Part shown: positions 12,346 to 22,980 of the stretch, piece after piece
Position numbering within the stretch: the first letter of the stretch is position 1
How the letters are laid out: the number at the start of each line of letters is the position of its first letter
DNA from: Rotaria socialis
Taxonomy: Eukaryota > Rotifera > Eurotatoria > Philodinida > Philodinidae
Direction: 5' to 3'
DNA length: 64,000 nt
NCBI GenBank assembly: GCA_905331475.1
Contig: CAJNYU010002627.1
Location: forward strand, 28,760 to 92,759
Position numbers and translations under genes: made by a program
Notes under the pieces: generated by a model
Seen by the model: the letters and a program-made list of their open reading frames with translations, nothing else
What the model was told of the DNA's origin: nothing
Databases searched by the model: none

Positions 12346-13210
12346 TTTGTTTTGTTCCATATTAAATAAACATTGTAAATTAATTTATCAATGAAAATAT
12401 CTCACGTTAGTGATGTTATGTGTTTTTCTTATTCACTTGCTCATAAATATACAAAAGAATCTCTTTTATTTGTTGATTGAGGAAAAGTATTAATAATTAC
12501 GCTTTAAAGTTGTTCTACTATGAAAATAAACATTGGATATTATTGAATCGAGTTGTTGTCAAATACAAATGATTATCACTCTGTTTTATATACTCATACG
12601 AGTTTTTTCAGAAACATGAAATAGCGTCTTAAAGCTTGATAGAAACTATTCATTAACTAAATATAATATTAAGTTCAATATATATGTACAGCTGTGAATA
12701 TAACATCTTTTTATTTTATAATAAAAAAAACTAGAGACATATCGACAGATAATCCGAAATACGAAGAATAATAGAAGAAATTGATACATATTGACGTTCC
12801 ATTAAAGAGTAGTACTTTCATCATATGTAATGAAATCAAACACAATATAGATTCGATTTTTAACTGCCTTTAGTTCTTTCTTTCGTTTCAACAAAAAAAA
12901 ATGACGCTGAATGTGTGCTTGCACTGTTTCTTTATCAAGCCACGGATGTATCAGTAAAAACGTATTTTGGGTTGGGTGTTTCTTCCGAGAATGACACTTT
13001 CTGAAATTGTCAGCGATGTTTATTGACGAAAGTGGGTAAACGACTTTGCTTCTCAAATATGAGAGTAAAGCCAGTATGCATTCAACAGAGGAAAGTATGC
13101 AGTAAAACGCCTCTTGGCATACGCCAACCAAAGGAAAAAATTTCTCGGTTATTTCAAATCAACGTAATTACGCAGAAATTTCTTTATTTTTTCCATACGT
13201 GGAATCCATG
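12346..13210. other. Region without a clear gene
   Basis: AT-rich. A minus-strand open frame at 12802-13131 follows an acceptor-like AATTTCAG near 13008 and could be an isolated exon (residues HPWLDKETVQAHIQRHFFLL). No family was recognised and two frames are possible after that acceptor, so no gene is called. Confidence 0.35.
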
Positions 13211-13499
13211 CCCAGGTTGATCAAACGGACTCGTTTACGGTCTATTTGTCGACGATAAACGATGTCAAAACGGTATCTTTACGGCAATAAATAGGCCGTA
13301 TTTGCCCGTAATACCTGGCGCCGTAATACGACACCGTAAACCGGACTGAATTTTCATGGTTTACGGCTGTTTATGCTCCGTACTCTCATGATAATACGGT
13401 CCGTATTACTGCGCCAGATATTACGGCAAAATTTCTCCCGTAAAATAGTCGTAAAGTAACTGTCAATGGCCGTATACGGACCGTACTGTTCGACCTGGG
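13211..13499. mobile_element. Palindromic-word element (ACGG/CCGT type), copy 3
   Basis: The ends are CCCAGGTTGATCAAACGG and the inverse of CCCAGGTCGAACAGTACGG, and the interior is TACGG/CCGTA rich. Flanks GGAATCCA (13201) and GGGATTCA (13501) match at 6 of 8 positions and may be a decayed 8-bp target duplication. Confidence 0.72.
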
Positions 13500-13690
13500 T
13501 GGGATTCAACGTAGTGGTTTCTGTACTATCGTTACGATTGATGCAATGCTAATAGAATTTAATAGGATGTAAAGAACTAATTATTGTATTCTTTGTAGTC
13601 GATAGTTTTACTAGCAATTATTGTTTACAATAAAAGTATTTTCACTTTGCATTTTTATTCATAATTATTGATAAAACAATAGCAAAAATA

Positions 13691-14173
13691 TTACCAATCA
13701 CTTGCACAATCTAATAAAGGTGCATAATTAACAACAGTAGAAGTAGTAACAGGTACATTTGCATAAACAAAATTCGACTTCATGATTGCTTCTTTTTGAT
13801 CAACATGCATACTCGATTTATGTTTCAAACTTCTGTTTATAATCGATTTCGAGTTGGATTTCCGGATTTCTATCTCATCTTCGTTCGATACTTTGACAGG
13901 ATCAAATTTAGTCACACTTTGTTTAAAACATAGAAACGATTCAGGTGTTTCCCATGGACCTTTTGAATCGATAAGCCATATCAGTATGTTTGCTTTTCGT
14001 TTTGACATTAATGAATAATATTTATCGATGCCATTGAGATCATTCATTGAAAAATATTCATCTTTTTTATGACAAATACATGAACCCATAAAGGAATGGC
14101 ATGTATTACAATGTCGACTATCAAAGTATTGTATTCGAGAATGAAATGAATTGCATCGCTTCATTGGCTAAAA
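13691..14173 (-). CDS. Hypothetical exon, unknown protein
   Basis: A minus-strand open frame of about 160 codons starts after a good acceptor (TTTGTTATTTTAG at about 14168) and ends with a stop at 13691. The translation is polar and contains a Cys/His-rich stretch near its start (SRHCNTCHSFMGSCICHKK), which could bind metal, followed by a basic Ser-rich tail. I do not recognise the family. Upstream exons are not evident, so this is either the last exon of a gene whose 5' part I cannot see or a fragment. The next feature downstream on its strand is a palindromic-word element. Confidence 0.4.
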
Positions 14174-14293
14174 TAACAAAAGTAAACGAACGTATCAATG
14201 TCATGCAATCGAGAATAATAATAATATATAAAACAAAATCACATTTGAAAACGCGCAATAATGATTTCGATTCAACAGGTTGCTATACAAATT

Positions 14294-14490
14294 AGATGGA
14301 ATCCGATTTTTCACTCAAATACGAAATGCAGTGCAAAGCTAACAACCCGATTTCTTCGAAAATAACTGAAACAGCAGGATCACTCTACACTGATAACATT
14401 AAAAAGTTACTAAAACTTTTAGGTGTTCTATTGGACCTTATTGATAATCGAGTAGATTCACAGATAGTGAAAAAAGTTATCTTATAAATG
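14294..14490 (+). pseudogene. Short frame with weak likeness to NAD(P) transhydrogenase
   Basis: This isolated 64-codon frame is preceded directly by a stop. The segment TAGSLYTDNIKKLLKLLGV followed by IDNRVDSQIV is loosely like the end of the transhydrogenase alpha-1 domain (a STLYxxNIxxFL-type motif followed by a short acidic strand). No other part of that enzyme is visible around it. It may be a fragment of a degraded copy or a coincidence. Confidence 0.2.
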
Positions 14491-14785
14491 GATGTCACGA
14501 TTGTTCTCAACAGAATTATTCTTTTCTAATTTCCTCTCATGATGATTATCGAGTCAGTTATGACGACTTGTCAAACGTAACTGAAGGAACTAAACTGAAG
14601 AATTATTCGTTAGATTATTGTAAGAACTGATATTGCGTACACATTTTCCAATGTGCATTTGAAAAGAACAACTCATCACAATTTTCAATCATTTTCCAGT
14701 GATTATAATGAAATTCATAGCCATGAGAACTCTGTTACATTTATCAACTTATTCTTTAAAAAAAGGATATCGATTGAATTTTTAA
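14491..14785. other. Region without features
   Basis: AT-rich spacer; nothing supportable seen. Confidence 0.5.
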
Positions 14786-14791
14786 ACATAT

Positions 14792-14939
14792 GTCGCAGTA
14801 GAAATTAAAATTCAGTAGAATTTAAAATTCTACTAGTAGAAATTGAAATTCTACTGAATTTTACCTATAGTAGAAACTAAAATTTCAATTTCTACTAGTA
14901 GGATTTTAAATTCTACTGAATTTTAATTTCCACTACAAC
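14792..14939. mobile_element. Palindromic-word element (TAGAATTT/AAATTCTA type)
   Basis: This 148-bp element is made of repeated and inverted GAAATT, AAATTCTACT and AGTAGAA words. The left end GTCGCAGTAGAAATTAAAAT pairs with the inverted right end GTTGTAGTGGAAATTAAAAT. Flanking ACATAT at 14786-14791 and 14940-14945 looks like a 6-bp target duplication. Confidence 0.72.
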
Positions 14940-14945
14940 ACATAT

Positions 14946-15625
14946 CTATGGTTCATAATTCATAAGCAGTTGTTGAAACACGTACTAGTCAATAACTCTT
15001 TCTGATGATGTTATTTTTACCATTCTGAATTTTGAAAATGAAAAAGTGAATGACGAATTCCACGATTTTTTAATGGTATCATTGGAAGATTTGAAATAAG
15101 ATAGTATTAGATCTATCTCAATAGTTTCATTAGCGTTCGAACGAGTTTTGTTTTGGTACTGCATCCCAAAAAAAGAAAACGACTGAGAACGAGTAATGAG
15201 CTGTAGGATTTATTCGAAATTCCTATTGCCCCCATCACTTTCACTCTTCACAGCATTAGTTAATCCAATGCGAAACAAAGCATTAATGTAGTCCGTCGCG
15301 TACCCATCCAAATATCCGTATCGTATTTCTTGTAGGTATAGTAACATATGGATCTTATTTTTCAGCATACCAATTTCATCTAGTGAGACTTGGTGTTGAT
15401 CTAGCCATCATAAACAAATTCTACCCACTAGTCTATCTTCTAACAGCTGATATCATAGAGATAATTGAATGTTCAATCAAAATCGTTCTTTAAGAATATA
15501 TCGCTAAGTATGAATAGACGTTTCGAAGTGAAGAATTTCATAGTGTCTACATTCGTAGTAGATCCAATTTGAGCTTCGTATCGTATTCCATCTTCGAGTG
15601 AAACTCGAACATAATCTAGTTTAAC
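14946..15625. other. Intergenic region
   Basis: No supportable gene or repeat seen. Confidence 0.5.
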
Positions 15626-15628
15626 TTA

Positions 15629-16046
15629 CGAGGGAACCGCCCGAAGCGATTCGCCGCTTTTAAGCTCATATTTATGGGACATATAGGGGACCTCTAGACT
15701 AAAATANACTTCACAATAAATTCCGGTTCTGCTAATTCTATTCGAGAAATAGCCGGTTTTTGAAAATCCAATATCTTAAGAAGGATGCATTCTTTTTGTC
15801 TGAAACTTTCAGGGTATTCTAGTGGCTCTTAGACCTTTTCATGGAGAAAATTTCAGGTCGAAATTCATTGATTTTATTTTGCAGGTAAACCAGTCCCCTA
15901 GGACAAAAATCCAGTAAAACAGTTATAACTCAGCCCCACATATGCATGGGCCCAAATCCTTCAGGATTTATTCTAGTATAGAGGTCCCCTATATGTTCCA
16001 CAAATATGAGCTTAAAAGCGGCATATCACTTCGGGCGGTTCCCTCG
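15629..16046. mobile_element. MITE with about 80-bp inverted ends and a TTA target duplication
   Basis: The left end CGAGGGAACCGCCCGAAG pairs with an inverted right end through TTTTAAGCTCATATTT, GGGGACCTCTA and beyond, about 80 bp. TTA flanks both sides (15626-15628, 16047-16049). A 3-bp TTA/TAA duplication is typical of PIF/Harbinger elements, so a non-autonomous member of that group is a reasonable guess. There is no coding capacity. One undetermined base lies at 15707. Confidence 0.75.
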
Positions 16047-16232
16047 TTAGTGACTGTCTTCATCCGTTGCGTAAAAATCATTTGTACTAGTTGACTAAAA
16101 AGTTGACGATTAAATTCATAAATTTTATTAAATCTTGAAAATTCCTCAGTCTAAAAATAAATAAATATCTCATATTCAATCATTCAAATACAATTGAACT
16201 TAATCTCATTCATTTATTTCACATAAATAAAC

Positions 16233-18118
16233 AATGAAACAACCACAATTTAGTACTCATGCAATAACAGTTGGAAACGAATCGGGAAAAATGTTATATT
16301 TAATAAAGGAATAAAATATCATTATGAAGACATTGTACGTGACGCCTTAGCAATAAACTCAATGCAACAAATAAAACGTTTGGCGCAAGAGCAAATAACC
16401 ATAACCATATCAATATCATTACCATTGTCATATAGTTCAACGATATTCGTTCGTTCCGATGAAAATCGTATGGAAATTTTGATCACGGGTCCTGACAGAA
16501 CGCCATATTCAAATGGATGCTTTATATTTGATGTCTATTTCCCAAATGAATATCCAACAACGCCATCGTCGATTAATTTAGAAACAACAGGAAATCATAC
16601 AGTTCGATTTAATCCTAATTTATATAATGATGGATAAGTTTGTTTAAGCATATTGAATACATGGCATAGAAGACCCAAAGAAAAATGGAATGCAACATCG
16701 ATGTTTTTACAAGTAATTGAGAAATTCTTAAATAGTTGTTTTTGTCTAGAATAACAACGATGATGAAGAGAAATCGATCTGTGACATACTTGAAGTCTAG
16801 CTTGTACTTCACAATTTGCACTCGCAGTGAAGTGCGACGACGTTTTTGGGCTATACAGCCAGAGAGACTTACATACACTGACAGCACAACATAGTAGACT
16901 CGAATGATTTCTCTTAGTGCTACTTGATAAATTGTTTCAAGCTAAATTCAGAATGAGCGCTTTACCTATAGAATAATATTTTACGTTACGTAAACTTGTT
17001 GTGAAGAAATAGATATGAGTCCGAGGAATAAACTGCTTATTCTATATTACGAATATTGACTTTTAAATGGCTGAAATTAGAACGTAGTTTAAGGGCAAAT
17101 GACTCCTTCAAATATTTTTACTGAGTAACTTTTAGGTTCTTGTATCTATACAATTTCTTATATTTGTACCTGAACCATATTTTAATGAACCTGGCTATGA
17201 ATGTACACGTGGCACAGCAACAGGTACTGCTCAATCGCTAGAATATGATGCTAGCATTCGATAAGCAACAGTCTAATGGGCAGTGCTTGAACAATTGCGA
17301 AATCCTCCCGTTTGCTTTTCTGATTTTATACGACGACATTTCTTTTTAAAACGAAGTATATAGGTGAAAATAAAAATACGAATATGTTTTTGTTTTCGCC
17401 TAGATAGAATAATTGATCCATGCGAATCATGGATACACGAATTACAAGAAACATTATCAATGGAGAAGCGTATTAGTTCATCAATAAGTCAACATGTTGC
17501 TTCATTTGTACGCCATACAAATGATCTTAAAAATTAATTAGCTTCTTTAACACCACCTGATGATTTTGTAATTTCACAAGAATTAGCAGCGTTCTTCGTT
17601 ACAACATCATCGAATAATATAACAGCAGATCAAGTTGCACCTTCGTGTTCTTCTATTTCGTCAACAACAGTAACAATTCCATCGATATCGGATACAAATC
17701 AGACAGAGTCCGAACAAACTATAATGTTATTACCAACTGATGAGAATTCAATACAAATTAAACCAGTACTTAATCTTCAATATCAAGCATCTTCATCATC
17801 GGCTGCTACTACTGTTGAATCTCCAGCAACGTTAATTGACACAGAAACTCAACAATCATCGAATTCATCGGCCGACAATTATGAACAGCAACAAAATCCA
17901 TCGCCATTGACAAATACAAATTCATAGCATATGACTATCACACATTCAAATAGTTTACTATCAGATTGGGCAACGACTGATACAGCTAATCTTCCATTGC
18001 CCGATGATAGACTTATTTATGATGATTTACTTGGCGATGAAGACAATCTCGACGATGATTTAGATATGGGCAAAGCCAGCCAGTGGCCATCCAGTTATGA
18101 GGAGGGTCTCAAAGCATA
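16233..18118 (+). pseudogene. BIRC6: BIRC6-type E2 ubiquitin-conjugating domain, multiply interrupted
   Basis: The homology is to the C-terminal UBC domain of BIRC6/BRUCE, a giant inhibitor-of-apoptosis E2/E3 hybrid. Blocks in order are: [11 protein letters not shown]; then after a one-base slip [54 protein letters not shown]; the catalytic region with its Cys at 16641 ([10 protein letters not shown]); then after an intron (about 16710-17133) [20 protein letters not shown] and RNPPVCF. In-frame stops occur at 16635, 17262, 17274 and 17535 (all TAA) and 17925 (TAG). By comparison with the family, the first three replace Lys, Gln and Lys. A Ser/Gln-rich stretch (17560-17924) and an acidic tail (DDLLGDEDNLDDDLDMG) follow. 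The catalytic domain is recognisable but cannot be translated normally. The rest of BIRC6 (BIR and bulk) is absent. Confidence 0.85.
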
Positions 18119-19628
18119 GTTTCTAAAATATTTTCTCTGTAAGCTAGAGTCCAGTTTCAAAATCTTATGAGATATGTAGTATAGTGCCAGCTCTCATCGA
18201 CGGACTGACATTAGTTTCGCTTTTCTGCATTTGATAAATTAAAAATGAAGAGATAGTCGAATTTTACTATTTTTTTTAGAATTTTGCGTTTTCGCCAAAA
18301 ATGCGAATTTTATTTCAAATGAAATTTCTAGCGGAAAAGCAAAAAGAATCAATCGTCTTGTAGAAAAAATGCTTCTTGTCATTTCTTTGTACTGATAATA
18401 AAAACTTTCCCTGTATTATCTTTTCTTTCGAGGCATCAAACTACCCTCATTCGAAGGGGAGAAAAGCATGAAATTCTGTAACGGTTGATATTTTTCACTT
18501 CCTATTTAACACGGCTGCTGATGTGAAGAAATGACTTAATACTTTGAAAACTTATACAAAACTGAACAAAATATATATGCAACATTCGCTTCTTTATGAC
18601 TGAGTTTTGTAGCAAAGTGCTATACTTTCAGTACACCTTAAAAAAGTTTCCATTTTTGAAATTCCGTAACGGTCGATATTTTTTCCAATTACTACCAACT
18701 GGTTAAAGAAAACCCAATGAAATTTATATTGATAGTAGTTCTGAACAGTCTTCATTTATGGTACAAGTTTCATCGAATTTACACTTATGATCGAGATGAT
18801 ACGAATGTTATAAAGTGAAAAAACTGAAATTCTGTAACGCTGCTTATGCCGATATATGAGTTCGTTGGGCACGTTTCTATGCCCCAACGTAGATCGTTCG
18901 ATTTATACCTATCGAATATTGATCAAACAAGCAACACAATGACAATTTCTCTTATATTCTTTTTCCTAGATATCTGTATAAAATGAAAGTGATATGCATC
19001 GATGTAAAGAAATAATAATATGAATTTCAAGCAATCATTTTGATACTTGCTAATATGAAGTGTCGATTTTAGCTGATATTACTAATAAATATCGTTGGGA
19101 GTATTTTTTTTCGGTTTAGTTCAATAAAGAAATCTTCGCCAAATTTCATCATATGCTTCCATATATAAATCATTGACAGTCAACTATTTCTATGTGTATC
19201 GGGTGTAGAAATAGAACACTTGCTATCTATGAAAACTGTTGCACTATATGTAAAACAAATGAGAATGTCATATAGTTAACAGAAAAAAAAGAACACGTTT
19301 TCTCTTCCTCTCACTCGTACATAAGCAGCTAACCAATCAGAACAGCCAAAAAACAAGAAATTTCATCTCATTGATCATCAAGTTTTTTTTCTCTACTCGT
19401 TCTGATGTCTCGATAGCGAATAATTTCCTCATTCTTTTTTTTCTTCTTGACCTCGGCTTCTTTGCACAGTAAGAATAGTATGTTCGTTTTGCTATAGAAG
19501 GAAAAAAAAGGAGCTGAGATCTGTAGTTTTTTTTACATGTGTAACTCGCGCAAATATCGTCCAGAGGTTAATGAAACTCAGTCCATCTCTTTTCTTTAAA
19601 TTTCTTTAATATTTTCTTTTCTTTTTAG
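18119..19628. other. Spacer or long intron with a thrice-repeated motif
   Basis: No exons recognised. A motif close to GAAATTCTGTAACGG occurs at about 18471, 18658 and 18828, the first two followed by T(C/T)GATATTTTT. The region lies between the E2 pseudogene and a downstream coding-like exon, so it may have been an intron of the same gene. Confidence 0.45.
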
Positions 19629-19841
19629 AGCCCGATCAAAGTCGACCCCACCGTCGAGGTTCCATCGCCACAACCACCTACATATGTTTCACCAGCCACC
19701 GAAATGGAACGACACATCAGTGCTTTAGAAGCACTATTATCTGTATTTCCGGATGTTGTAACACCCGAGATGCGAGCCCGTCTGCAAACATTAGCTGACC
19801 GGATGGCTCAGAAACGGCCATCATCACCACCATGTTCATAA
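19629..19841 (+). CDS. Terminal coding exon of unknown gene
   Basis: After a strong acceptor (TTTCTTTTTAG) the frame encodes about 70 residues ending CS-stop. It starts SPIKVDPTVEVPSPQPPTY and includes a predicted helix pair ERHISALEALLSVFPDVV and MRARLQTLADRMAQ. A polyadenylation-like AATAAA lies at 19877. Base composition is less AT-rich than the surroundings, as expected for coding sequence. It may be the last exon of the BIRC6-like locus upstream or of an otherwise unseen gene. I do not recognise the helix pair as a named domain. The frame itself is intact. Confidence 0.45.
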   Translation, partial: SPIKVDPTVEVPSPQPPTYVSPATEMERHISALEALLSVFPDVVTPEMRARLQTLADRMAQKRPSSPPCS

Positions 19842-19933
19842 CTTTTTTTTGTAAAGAAAAGTGTTTTTCTTTATTAAATAAAGACGCACGAAGCAATTTG
19901 TGCTAAAAGAAAAGAAAAAATTGTCTTCTGATA

Positions 19934-20230
19934 CCCACGTAAAAATAATTCAAGGAAAATCGCTTCATACCGCGGTTTTTCTACCACACCGCGGGATTCA
20001 TATTCAATACTGCGGTTGATTTTTGGAAACCGCGTCTTCTAGCGGTTTTCTGTACCTGCGGTCACAGAAAGCTGCGGTGTTTGCATTATCAACCGCGGTC
20101 TGCGGAACCCAAGACAACCAGTCATTCGATATCCCGCGTTATAAGCGTCATTGATCGCGGTGTACGGAACCAATCTATACCATTGATGTCATAAACCGCG
20201 GTGTTAGCAGGATACATCGCTAGCGGCGAA
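19934..20230. repeat. Palindromic-word repeat (CCGCGG type), left part
   Basis: It begins CCCACGTAAAAATAATTC and is then dense in ACCGCGG, CCGCGGT, GCGGTTTTC and TGCGGT words on both strands. The right limit is unclear. The start resembles the inverse of the end at 21445-21457 (TTTTTCGTGGG), so 19934-21457 may be one composite element. Confidence 0.55.
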
Positions 20231-20621
20231 ACTTGTGCAAACCCTTCATGTGCTAAGCCCCTCTTTAGACACCATCCACAACAGTATCATCCGTGAATAT
20301 GAGTTCAGAAGGAGTCTTGATATTGGGCAACTATAGCTAGACAGAAATGTTTTTCATTTGTTGATGTTCTTCATACATATTTTTGAATACGGCTATCGCA
20401 GATGCTGCTGGTTTTATATGAAGCTATTTCAATAATAGATTGAAAATTTTTAACGTGAAAGAGAATATGGGGGCTGTTTTAATGATTGAAATTGATTTGC
20501 TGTTAGAGGTGACTTGTATTCTAAGAGATTGATTTCACAGACATATGTAACTGATTTATGAAATGTATAAAAAAAACCTATCAGACATATCCTAATATGA
20601 CTAATATGATAGAGTCAATAA
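20231..20621. other. Non-repetitive stretch inside the composite repeat region
   Basis: No gene recognised. It lacks the CCGCGG words present on both sides, so it may be captured or interrupted host DNA. Confidence 0.4.
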
Positions 20622-20629
20622 TCACACAG

Positions 20630-20739
20630 CAGAGATGGGCAAGTCAAGTCAAGTCTGACTTGACTTGGCTTGACTTGAAATTTTCAGAAACTGACTTGAC
20701 TTGACTTGAGTCGAAAAAACGCTGACTTGTCCATCTCTG
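20630..20739. mobile_element. hAT-like miniature element (GACTTG/CAAGTC words)
   Basis: This 110-bp element has ends CAGAGATGGGCAAGTCA and the inverse TGACTTGTCCATCTCTG. They match the CAG-nnn-TGG-GCAA style of hAT transposon termini. A perfect 8-bp target duplication TCACACAG flanks it (20622-20629 and 20740-20747), as hAT transposases make. The interior is almost entirely repeated GACTTG and its complement. Confidence 0.88.
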
Positions 20740-20774
20740 TCACACAGTAATACAAAGAGAAAGCTGAAAAAATT

Positions 20775-20875
20775 CCTTCACTGTACCGCGGTGTATATTG
20801 TCCACCGCGCGGTGCATCAGATTCAATGAAAACCGCGGTTTCTTTCTTCCTGTACCGTTCTTTGTTGCTATATGT
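20775..20875. repeat. Palindromic-word repeat (CCGCGG type), short block
   Basis: Contains TACCGCGGTGTA, CACCGCGCGGTGC and AAAACCGCGGTTTC, all self-complementary. It is probably part of the same composite as the block at 19934. Confidence 0.55.
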
Positions 20876-21220
20876 GCAAAGACAAAAATGATGTCATGCG
20901 CTAAGATTATCGCTCAAGTTCAATAAAATAATCACTAGTATAACCTTGTGAACTATTAGTGTGTGTGCTTTGTGGAAGACTTGAGAGGCGAGCAGCGGTG
21001 TCTGGTAGAACAGATCGCATATGTAACATGTATTATGACCCCCTCTGAGGGTATTTTTAACACTTTGCCTGTTACTTCCACGAAGTAGCAACTGAACATC
21101 CGCGCGAACAGGAATTTCGGTCGCCATGTGTGCTCGAAAATCTTATAGTGGAGGATGAAAGTGGAAGATTGTTATTAGGTTGCAATTGCTTTAAAACTTT
21201 GATAAATATTAATCGGCAAA

Positions 21221-21457
21221 CACCACGCTTTGTAAGAAGTCGTGACTCTCAGCGGTTTCATTTCACCGCGAAAGTCAGACCGTTTATTCGGTTTTCGGAA
21301 ACCGGTGCTAACCGTCTAATTTTGAAAACCACGGTTATGCAAGTTTTTGAAAAATCTAATAAACGGTCTGACTTTCGCGGTTTGCTAATACCGTTATGAA
21401 CCTCGGTATGAAAACCCTCGCTCTGAAGCGGTTTTCAATGAAAATCTTTTTCGTGGG
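21221..21457. repeat. Palindromic-word repeat (GCGGTTT/AAACCGC type), right part
   Basis: A hairpin-forming pair is obvious: GCGAAAGTCAGACCGTTTATT near 21269 and its inverse AATAAACGGTCTGACTTTCGC near 21357 (one base longer than shown at each side). It ends AAAATCTTTTTCGTGGG. A short open frame over it is only a by-product. Confidence 0.6.
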
Positions 21458-21713
21458 TTGGCGGTACGGCGGGAAATGACCGGAAAATACGAGAATTCGC
21501 TAAAGTGGAAGCAGTATTCTGGCTAGAAATTCCAGGATTTTTTTCTGGTGGATTCCGGCCAACTTCCAGTACTGTCCAGCAGGAACTGACAATAAATCAT
21601 CGGAAAGAACTCCGAAAAATTTCCGACCGGAATACTGCTTCAACGTTCCAGCGATTTCCCGCATCTTTCCGGCCGGTTCCTACAGTATCCGATGACCGGA
21701 ACGATCGACCTGG
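21458..21713. mobile_element. Palindromic-word element (TTCCGG/CCGGAA type), copy 1
   Basis: Rich in CCGGAA, TTCCGG, TTTCCGACCGG and CGGCCGG words. Internal phrases GTGGAAGCAGTATTC and GAATACTGCTTC are inverse partners. The right end is CGATCGACCTGGG. The same phrases occur in the outer element at 43174-43702, so these are two copies of one subfamily. The left border abuts the preceding repeat. Confidence 0.65.
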
Positions 21714-22980
21714 GATAACAATCGAATATTTCTCAGTATAGTTCTGTTCAGCTATTAGTCTTGTTTCAAAGGCAAGCAAGTGAAGTTCATCAAATAATCC
21801 AATATAATGTCACGAATGAATACTACTGGTCACAGCTCTGCTCACTAATCCATTTCATTTTTGAAGACAAAAAAGCGATGTTCATAAGATTATTGAAGAT
21901 CTCATTACAACTGAATATTTCGCAATACGGTTCTGCTCATTTACTCTGCTCATTTTGATTGAGAATCGGGAACAAAAAGAACAACATAGAGTACTTAGAA
22001 ATCGAAGATATATTTGCCAATGACTTAGTTCACATTAACTCGATATTTAAGATAAAGTGTTGCACGTCGCTTTAGTAATGCAAGAATCTACCTGGTTACA
22101 TAATGAAGATGACCAGAAAGTAAATAATTTTGAAATTCAAGTACGTAATGGAATCAAACAAGCAAATTTAGTATCAACATTTTAAAATTTCGAAGAATGT
22201 ATAAAAATACAAAAGTACGAAGCTGAGAAATAAAATGCTGTTGAGCACAGCAAAAATCTCCGTATTATGAACACTATCGGGATCGTTCACTTTATGGAGG
22301 TACTCAACTATTTTTTGAAACGCGATCTAAAGGGAGTCTGGGTGGTGATAGGGTAGAAAAACATCTTGATTTCGTTATAATTGTAACAGCACTTTTTCTT
22401 GCAAAGTGCGCTTGTGTCGTGATATCATCACTCTTTACTTCACAGGTGCAGTACTAGAATCATACAGTAAATATATTCACTCTCCGTTTCTAAGCAAAAA
22501 ACGACAGAGAATAGCAAGAAGGCAAAATTAGCTTTTGTGAGGTACGAGAATAATGCCTTATAAAAAATGTGTCAAAACTTTTGAGATATCTCTAAGGTTA
22601 CCATATTCCCACGATTTGGATTTTTGTTTGCTCCTAACTACATTAGTTTATATAAAATATGATTCGATATTCATTTTTTCAACATACAAGAAAAACACTA
22701 GACTACCATTAAACAGACGAATATTAACTTTTTTCAATTCACTTATGTTTATCATTTCCTTTTTCTCTCTCTCTCCTTCTGTTTTTAGATGCATTTGAGC
22801 AGCACTTTAATTATATTAGTTAACAATACCATTTTCTTTTACACTTTCTTTTTTTTCTAAATTTTGTCTAGTTTCCAAAGAAACACAAAAACCTGTTTCC
22901 TAACCAATGACAAACATGTTGATATGTAGGAACTTTTATTCTTATTCTTTTTCATTATTACAAGCGTATACATCAGAAAC
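21714..22980. other. Intergenic region upstream of the doublecortin gene
   Basis: AT-rich; no supportable gene. An acceptor-like TTACAAG at about 22962 lies just before the first ATG of the next gene, so a 5' untranslated exon could be present here. Confidence 0.5.
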
